A stretch of 10,855 nt of DNA from Bacteroidia bacterium (GTDB lineage Bacteria > Bacteroidota > Bacteroidia > Bacteroidales > Prolixibacteraceae). Below are positions 7,163 through 10,855 of this stretch, in pieces. Made by a program: the position numbers and the translations under genes. Positions within the stretch are counted from its first letter, which is position 1; every line of letters starts with the position of its first letter. The stretch covers positions 1 through 10,855 of the forward strand of contig JANYJT010000012.1 in the NCBI GenBank assembly GCA_025358395.1. The letters run 5' to 3'. The notes under the pieces were generated by a model. The model was not told the DNA's origin. It ran no database searches and saw nothing but the letters and a program-made list of their open reading frames with translations.

Positions 7163-7191
7163 AACTGGTAATCTAATAATTCAACCATAAA

Positions 7192-8319
7192 ATGAAATTT
7201 GTCGTTTCAAGTACCGAATTGCTGAAGCACCTCAATGCGATCAGCCGAGTGATCAGCAGCAAGAATACACTACCAATTTTGGATAATTTTCTGTTTAGAT
7301 TAGAAGGAAAATCTCTATCGGTGACTGCATCAGATCTCGAAACAACGCTTATAACTACCATGGAACTGGATCATTCAGAAAATGATGGTTTAGTAGCTCT
7401 GCCGGCAAAAATACTGTTAGAGACTTTAAAAGAGTTCCCTGAACAACCACTTTCTTTCCAGCTTGATCCTGACACGATGGGAGTGAGTATTCTTTCGGCC
7501 AATGGTAAATTTGCTATTCCCGGACAAAATGGAGAGGAGTTTCCGAATCAGCCTGCGCTAAATGCCGAGCATTATACCATTCATGTACCACATGATGTTT
7601 TGCTTAATGGAATTAACAAAACGCTTTTCGCTACCGCTGATGATGAACTTCGTCCGGTCATGAACGGGATAAACATCGAAATTTCTCCTGTTGAGATGAC
7701 CTTTGTTGCTTCAGATGCTCATAAACTGGTTCGATACAAACGTATGGATGCAAAATCCGATCATGATGCATCTTTTATCCTCCCCAAAAAACCTGCCTCG
7801 TTGCTGAAAAATCTGCTTCCAAAAGAAGATTTTGATGTAATTCTTGAGTTTGATGAAAAGAATGCCATCTTCCAGCTGACCGGTTTCAAAATGGTTTGCA
7901 GATTGGTTGAAGGACGCTATCCTGCTTATAATTCAGTGATTCCGGTTAACAACCCTAACAAATTGTTGGTAGACAGGGTCGAATTTTATAACACGCTTCG
8001 CCGTGTTTCAGTATTTGCCAATCAGGCAAGTAACCTGGTAAGGTTGAAACTCACAGCATCGGAACTGATCGTGTCCGCTCAAGATATCGACTTTGCCATT
8101 TCTGCTGTCGAAAAGATTAAATGCGATTTTGACGGTCAGGAGATGGAGATCGGTTTTAAATCTACATTTCTGATCGAAATACTTGCGAATTTAGCCTCTA
8201 CCGAGGTGAAAATGATGCTTTCTGATCCATCCCGCGCCGGATTGTTGCTTCCCGCAGAGCAGGAGTTTGAACATGAGGATGTTCTGATGCTCCTTATGCC
8301 AATGATGATCAACGCATAA
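7192..8319 (+). CDS. dnaN: DNA polymerase III beta sliding clamp
   Basis: DnaN forms the dimeric ring that holds DNA polymerase III and other repair and replication enzymes on DNA. The 375-residue length fits three clamp domains (about 1-125, 126-245, 246-375). The start MKFVVSSTELLKHLNAISRV and the segment KNTLPILDNFLF are typical of domain 1. RPVMNGINIEI, followed by FVASDAHKLVRY, marks domain 2. MVCRLVEGRYPAYNSVIP, near residue 240, opens domain 3. The protein ends in LLMPMMINA, corresponding to the conserved C-terminal MPM segment beside the peptide-binding pocket. The ATG at 7192 gives the standard N-terminus. It is not next to dnaA or recF here. The 159-bp upstream gap contains a stem-loop, so it probably has its own promoter rather than depending on the surE cluster. 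Confidence 0.97.
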   Translation: MKFVVSSTELLKHLNAISRVISSKNTLPILDNFLFRLEGKSLSVTASDLETTLITTMELDHSENDGLVALPAKILLETLKEFPEQPLSFQLDPDTMGVSILSANGKFAIPGQNGEEFPNQPALNAEHYTIHVPHDVLLNGINKTLFATADDELRPVMNGINIEISPVEMTFVASDAHKLVRYKRMDAKSDHDASFILPKKPASLLKNLLPKEDFDVILEFDEKNAIFQLTGFKMVCRLVEGRYPAYNSVIPVNNPNKLLVDRVEFYNTLRRVSVFANQASNLVRLKLTASELIVSAQDIDFAISAVEKIKCDFDGQEMEIGFKSTFLIEILANLASTEVKMMLSDPSRAGLLLPAEQEFEHEDVLMLLMPMMINA

Positions 8320-8339
8320 ATATTACATTATTTTGAAGA

Positions 8340-8390
8340 AATACCCATAATACAATTTTCAAACCAACCGAAAATGATTGTGTGGGTATT
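8340..8390 (+). repeat. Large imperfect inverted repeat 3' of dnaN
   Basis: Two 21-nt arms (8340-8360 and 8370-8390) flank a 9-nt loop. The outer 8 bp (AATACCCA/TGGGTATT) and the inner 6 bp (ATTTTC/GAAAAT) pair perfectly; the middle contains four mismatches and a wobble. It begins 21 nt after the dnaN stop and has no T-run behind it, so it is not a classical terminator. It may protect the dnaN mRNA 3' end or be a site for a protein. Confidence 0.55.
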
Positions 8391-8431
8391 CCGACTGGCC
8401 AATAAAAAACAAATGATAAACAGATAAATAA

Positions 8432-8461
8432 CCTGGCGGAAATCAACTGCCGGGTTTTTTT
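8432..8461 (+). terminator. Rho-independent terminator between dnaN and the exonuclease gene
   Basis: CCTGGCGG (8432-8439) pairs with CTGCCGGG (8447-8454) through eight pairs, two of them G-U wobbles, over a 7-nt loop. A run of seven T follows (8455-8461). Two A's before the stem can pair with the first T's. It would end dnaN transcription. Only 19 nt separate the T-run from the exonuclease ATG, leaving little room for another promoter. Confidence 0.75.
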
Positions 8462-8480
8462 GTATCGATAAATACCACCT

Positions 8481-9290
8481 ATGAAGCTCAATTTGAAAAA
8501 TCCTTTGGTTTTTCTGGATCTTGAAACCACCGGGATAAATGTTGTCACAGACCGGATTGTTGAAATTGCTTTTCTGAAAATTTACCCTGATGGAAGAGAG
8601 GAAGAGAAGTTAATGCTTATTAATCCCGGAATCCCTATCCCTCCCCAATCGACAGCCATTCATGGAATTTCGGATGAGCATGTAAAGAATGCACCACTTT
8701 TCAGGGAAGAAGCTAAAAATTTGGCAAAATTCATTGAAGGATGTGATCTGGCTGGATTTAATTCCAATAGATTCGATATTCCGTTGCTCACGGAGGAGTT
8801 TCTTCGGGCAGAAGTGGATCTTGATTTGAAAAGACGAAAATTTGTCGATGTTCAAACTATTTTCCACAGGATGGAGAAAAGAACATTGGCAGCAGCCTAT
8901 AAGTTCTATCTCCAAAAGGATCTGGAGAATGCGCATAGTGCAATGATCGATACAAAGGCTACCTATGAGGTTTTGCAGTCCCAGCTTGACCGTTACCAGG
9001 GTGCTACATTCGAAGAGGGAGGTAAGGTCTCAGTTCCGATTGTCAATGACATCGGCCAGCTTTCTGCATTTTCATCCTTCGACAGAAATGTTGATTATGC
9101 CGGAAGAATTGTTTATGATGATGCAGGTGTCGAGGTCATTAACTTCGGAAAGCACAAAGGAAAAGCAGTCGAAAAAGTATTGACTGAAGAGCCTTCCTAT
9201 TACAATTGGATGATGAACGGCGAATTTCCCTTGTACACTAAGAAGGTGCTGACTGAAATCAAACTGCGATCACTGAATAGAAAGTTGTAA
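8481..9290 (+). CDS. DEDDh 3'-5' exonuclease (DNA polymerase III epsilon-like) with C-terminal FGKHKGK domain
   Basis: A 269-residue protein whose first ~175 residues are a DnaQ-type exonuclease, the family that proofreads or trims 3' ends with two metal ions. All five DEDDh residues are visible: FLDLETTG (D13, E15), GFNSNRFDIPLL (D99) and NAHSAMIDTKAT (H152, D157). IHGISDEHV (60-68) is another family block. The C-terminal segment 218-269 (EVINFGKHKGKAVEKVL, then SYYNWMMNGEFPLYTKKVL) resembles the small DUF3820-like FGKHKG module, which may contact nucleic acid. It is a stand-alone exonuclease, not fused to a polymerase, so proofreading subunit versus repair nuclease cannot be decided. The ATG at 8481 is the first in frame and places the catalytic block at residue 13. 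An intrinsic terminator lies just upstream, and a repeat element starts 2 nt after its stop. Confidence 0.93.
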   Translation: MKLNLKNPLVFLDLETTGINVVTDRIVEIAFLKIYPDGREEEKLMLINPGIPIPPQSTAIHGISDEHVKNAPLFREEAKNLAKFIEGCDLAGFNSNRFDIPLLTEEFLRAEVDLDLKRRKFVDVQTIFHRMEKRTLAAAYKFYLQKDLENAHSAMIDTKATYEVLQSQLDRYQGATFEEGGKVSVPIVNDIGQLSAFSSFDRNVDYAGRIVYDDAGVEVINFGKHKGKAVEKVLTEEPSYYNWMMNGEFPLYTKKVLTEIKLRSLNRKL

Positions 9291-9291
9291 A

Positions 9292-9381
9292 GGAGTGCTT
9301 AAAGTTTAGGACTCTAGGCAAAATGCGAGTGAAGCGAAGTACTTTAGACACTCCAGGCACTTTAAATACTTTAGGCACTTG
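9292..9381. repeat. Second copy of the 9-bp repeat element, with inverted left arm
   Basis: Positions 9337-9381 are five 9-mers in exact register, variants of AAGTACTTT and AGGCACTTT, the same family as at 2185-2295. A left segment (9292-9318) carries inverted units. Bases 9292-9305 can pair with 9341-9354 in a 14-bp stem with one mismatch and one wobble, over a 35-nt loop. The element begins 2 nt after the exonuclease stop and ends 32 nt before the next ATG. It could act as a transcript 3' hairpin, a dispersed palindromic repeat, or an upstream promoter element. Confidence 0.7.
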
Positions 9382-9413
9382 TCTTAAATTGAATTACTTA
9401 ACATTATATCGTC

Positions 9414-10025
9414 ATGAAAATAATTTGCATTGGTCGTAATTACGTAAAACATGCTCAGGAATTGCAGCATGATGTTCCCACCGAACCAGTTTTTTTTATG
9501 AAACCGGATTCTGCCCTCTTGCTTGACAACAAACCTTTTTTCTTACCAGACTTTTCCAAAGAGATACACCATGAAATTGAACTTGTGATCAAAATTAGCA
9601 GGTTGGGAAAGAACATTGAAGCCAGATTCGCACATCGATATTACAATGAAATCGGATTAGGTATAGACTTTACCGCACGAGATCTTCAGCGTCAGCTTAT
9701 TGAGAAAGGGTTTCCATGGGAGAAGGCAAAAGCTTTTGACTCTTCTGCTGTCCTGGGAAAATTTATTCCCAGGGAGGAACTGGGAAATTTGGGTCAGATT
9801 CTATTTTCGCTTAAGAGAAATGGAGAACTGGTTCAGTCAGGTGATTCGCAGTTCATGATTTTCTCCTTCGATACAATTATTGAACATGTATCAAAATATG
9901 TGACATTAAAGATCGGTGATCTTATTTATACAGGAACCCCTGCAGGTGTTGGACCCGTTGCAATTGATGACAGGTTGGAAGGTTATATTGGTGAAAAGAA
10001 GATGTTTGATATCCAGGTAAAATAG
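9414..10025 (+). CDS. Fumarylacetoacetate hydrolase (FAH) family protein
   Basis: A 203-residue enzyme of the FAH fold, whose members hydrolyse or decarboxylate 2-oxo acids with a Mg ion (acylpyruvases, oxaloacetate decarboxylase, fumarylpyruvate hydrolase). It begins MKIICIGRNYVKHAQEL, the typical short form without the N-terminal FAH extension. KPDSALL (30-36) and HHEIELVIKI provide metal ligands E54 and E56, GLGIDFTARDLQ supplies D85, and the C-terminal block YTGTPAGVGPV closes the active site. The size matches FAHD1-like proteins. The exact substrate cannot be assigned, and no catabolic genes adjoin it. The start at 9414 is fixed by MKIICIGRNY. It ends 7 bp from the stop of the convergent PPTase gene, with no terminator visible between them. 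Confidence 0.92.
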   Translation: MKIICIGRNYVKHAQELQHDVPTEPVFFMKPDSALLLDNKPFFLPDFSKEIHHEIELVIKISRLGKNIEARFAHRYYNEIGLGIDFTARDLQRQLIEKGFPWEKAKAFDSSAVLGKFIPREELGNLGQILFSLKRNGELVQSGDSQFMIFSFDTIIEHVSKYVTLKIGDLIYTGTPAGVGPVAIDDRLEGYIGEKKMFDIQVK

Positions 10026-10032
10026 TCTAAAG

Positions 10033-10677
10033 TTAGGTTTTCAGGTGACCCCAAACCATTAAAATTTCACCTATTAACCTGTATTTTAAATCTATATTGT
10101 AACTTAACACTTCAGAACTAAAGGTGGCCATCAGGTTCCCTTCATTGAAATTGAACGGAGATGTGGTGCACAAAATCTGAGTGGCAAAATCAATGTTAGA
10201 GATTGGTACCATTTTGAAAACAGCTTCTTTGGCGCACCATCTCAGCATGATTTCCTGGTTAGAAAGTTGATCATTAATCAAACAATCTGAGAACTCCTTT
10301 TCCGAAAGAAATCTTCTCGCGGATTTGGTTACATTCCTCGTGATTAGTTCTATGTCAATTCCCGGTTGCTCCTTCGGATGGTAATAGATCACGGCACAAT
10401 TTGATGAATGGGAGATTGAGATTTGACCGGGGAAATTAACTAAAAGCGGCTTCCCTTCCGCATCATAACTTATTTTGGTGCTTTTCCCGGTCATTTGCTG
10501 CAAAAGCAGTCGAAGAGTAAGCCACTCCTTTTTTCGCATCTCATTCTTTAACAGCAGGAAATGCTCAATTTCATCAGGTTTGGGATTTAAAAGTTCGAAT
10601 AAATATTCTGACGTTTCCCAGATCTCCCAAAAACCTAAAAGACCTTCCTTTAGTGGTTCTATAAACTTAACGGCCAT
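10033..10677 (-). CDS. Sfp-type 4'-phosphopantetheinyl transferase superfamily protein
   Basis: It transfers the phosphopantetheine arm of coenzyme A to a serine on acyl- or peptidyl-carrier proteins. The 214 residues carry the family motifs in order: RKKEWLTLRLLLQQM (49-62, the CoA-phosphate-binding region), GQISISHSS (84-92, with H90), GIDIE (106-110, Mg ligands D108 and E110) and RWCAKEAVFK (146-155, the W/KEA motif with K150 and E151). The length suits the two-lobe Sfp type rather than the short AcpS type. The start ATG-10677 overlaps the end of gldD by 11 bp, so the two are probably translated together. The carrier-protein target is not visible. It may serve the fatty-acid ACP if no acpS exists, or a secondary-metabolite or aryl-polyene-like pathway. 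Confidence 0.9.
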   Translation of the reverse strand: MAVKFIEPLKEGLLGFWEIWETSEYLFELLNPKPDEIEHFLLLKNEMRKKEWLTLRLLLQQMTGKSTKISYDAEGKPLLVNFPGQISISHSSNCAVIYYHPKEQPGIDIELITRNVTKSARRFLSEKEFSDCLINDQLSNQEIMLRWCAKEAVFKMVPISNIDFATQILCTTSPFNFNEGNLMATFSSEVLSYNIDLKYRLIGEILMVWGHLKT

Positions 10678-10855
10678 TCGTTTTATTCCATTCAGTAGTT
10701 TCGATCATCTTAATAACATCTTGAGACAGGAAATTGATGACAGGTCTTAGACTGTCATAATTTGGAACCTCTTTGATATACAAGGCACCCCTGAGAAAAT
10801 TTCGGACACTGTCAGTTAGGTAAAACTGCATCGGGGATGCCGAATTTCCTTTGAG
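10667..10855 (-). CDS. gldD: Gliding motility lipoprotein GldD, C-terminal fragment (cut by right edge)
   Basis: The last 62 residues of a minus-strand frame open to the window edge. The segment MQFYLTDSVRNFLRGALYI, then VPNYDSLRPVINFL and IKMIETTEW, has the pattern I recall for the GldD C-terminus (FLTDS...FxRGALYF...PNxDSLxPVxxYxxxDVxxLIETxxW). GldD is an outer-envelope lipoprotein needed for gliding and type IX secretion in Flavobacterium; its precise role is unsettled. The lipobox and N-terminus lie outside the window. The TAA at 10669-10667 lies inside the PPTase gene, an 11-bp overlap. A gldD-PPTase order is, as far as I recall, common in the phylum. The identification rests on remembered motifs, so it is good but not certain. 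Confidence 0.8.
   Translation of the reverse strand, partial: LKGNSASPMQFYLTDSVRNFLRGALYIKEVPNYDSLRPVINFLSQDVIKMIETTEWNKTNGR

Noticed and set aside
7033..7191. Replication origin beside dnaN
   Set aside because: There is no dnaA neighbour and I saw no cluster of TTATNCACA boxes.
9292..9381. CRISPR array
   Set aside because: The units are contiguous degenerate 9-mers with no spacers, and no cas genes are present.
10475..10750. Plus-strand ORF across the PPTase/gldD junction
   Set aside because: It is antisense to two recognised genes, and its low-complexity Ser/Arg/Phe composition looks non-coding.

Overview
The window reads as ordinary chromosome from a member of the Bacteroidota (Bacteroidales/Cytophagales-like). 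The evidence is the gene content (GldD, a GldF-GldG fusion, LpxB, a long bifunctional RelA/SpoT homologue, a Bacteroidota-type PolC-like exonuclease with an FGKHKGK tail), the TAnnTTTG-type -7 promoter boxes, the absence of Shine-Dalgarno sequences before most starts, and an AT-rich base composition. Assignment below phylum is not possible from the sequence alone. No mobile element, CRISPR array, rRNA or tRNA is visible, and no gene-free stretch exceeds 300 bases.

Layout, left to right. On the minus strand are a RelA/SpoT (p)ppGpp enzyme cut by the left window edge (1-905, apparently with a TTG start) and, upstream of it, a GT4-like glycosyltransferase (990-2150). A divergent intergenic region (2151-2339) carries two inverted arrays of a degenerate 9-bp repeat, each followed at an almost equal distance by a TAnnTTTG box. 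On the plus strand follows a tight cluster: surE (2340-3101), a three-helix membrane protein (3106-3420), lpxB (3451-4578), and one long gene joining GldF and GldG (4603-7032). After a structured gap comes dnaN (7192-8319), then a gap with a large imperfect hairpin and an intrinsic terminator, then a DEDDh exonuclease (8481-9290). A second 9-bp repeat element (9292-9381) precedes an FAA-hydrolase family gene (9414-10025). Convergent to it on the minus strand are a phosphopantetheinyl transferase (10033-10677) and the C-terminal end of gldD (10667-10855, cut by the right edge); these two overlap by 11 bp.

How the genes fit together. Envelope biogenesis is the main theme: LpxB makes lipid A disaccharide, the glycosyltransferase probably builds a surface glycan, and GldF/GldG/GldD belong to the gliding/type IX secretion gene set. 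DnaN and the exonuclease serve replication and repair, RelA/SpoT the stringent response, and the PPTase arms carrier proteins.

I see no new multi-gene system here. The less explained material is between the genes: the paired 9-bp repeat elements placed next to promoters, the stem-loops just before dnaN and the exonuclease gene, and a possible ten-codon relay ORF between the small membrane protein and lpxB.
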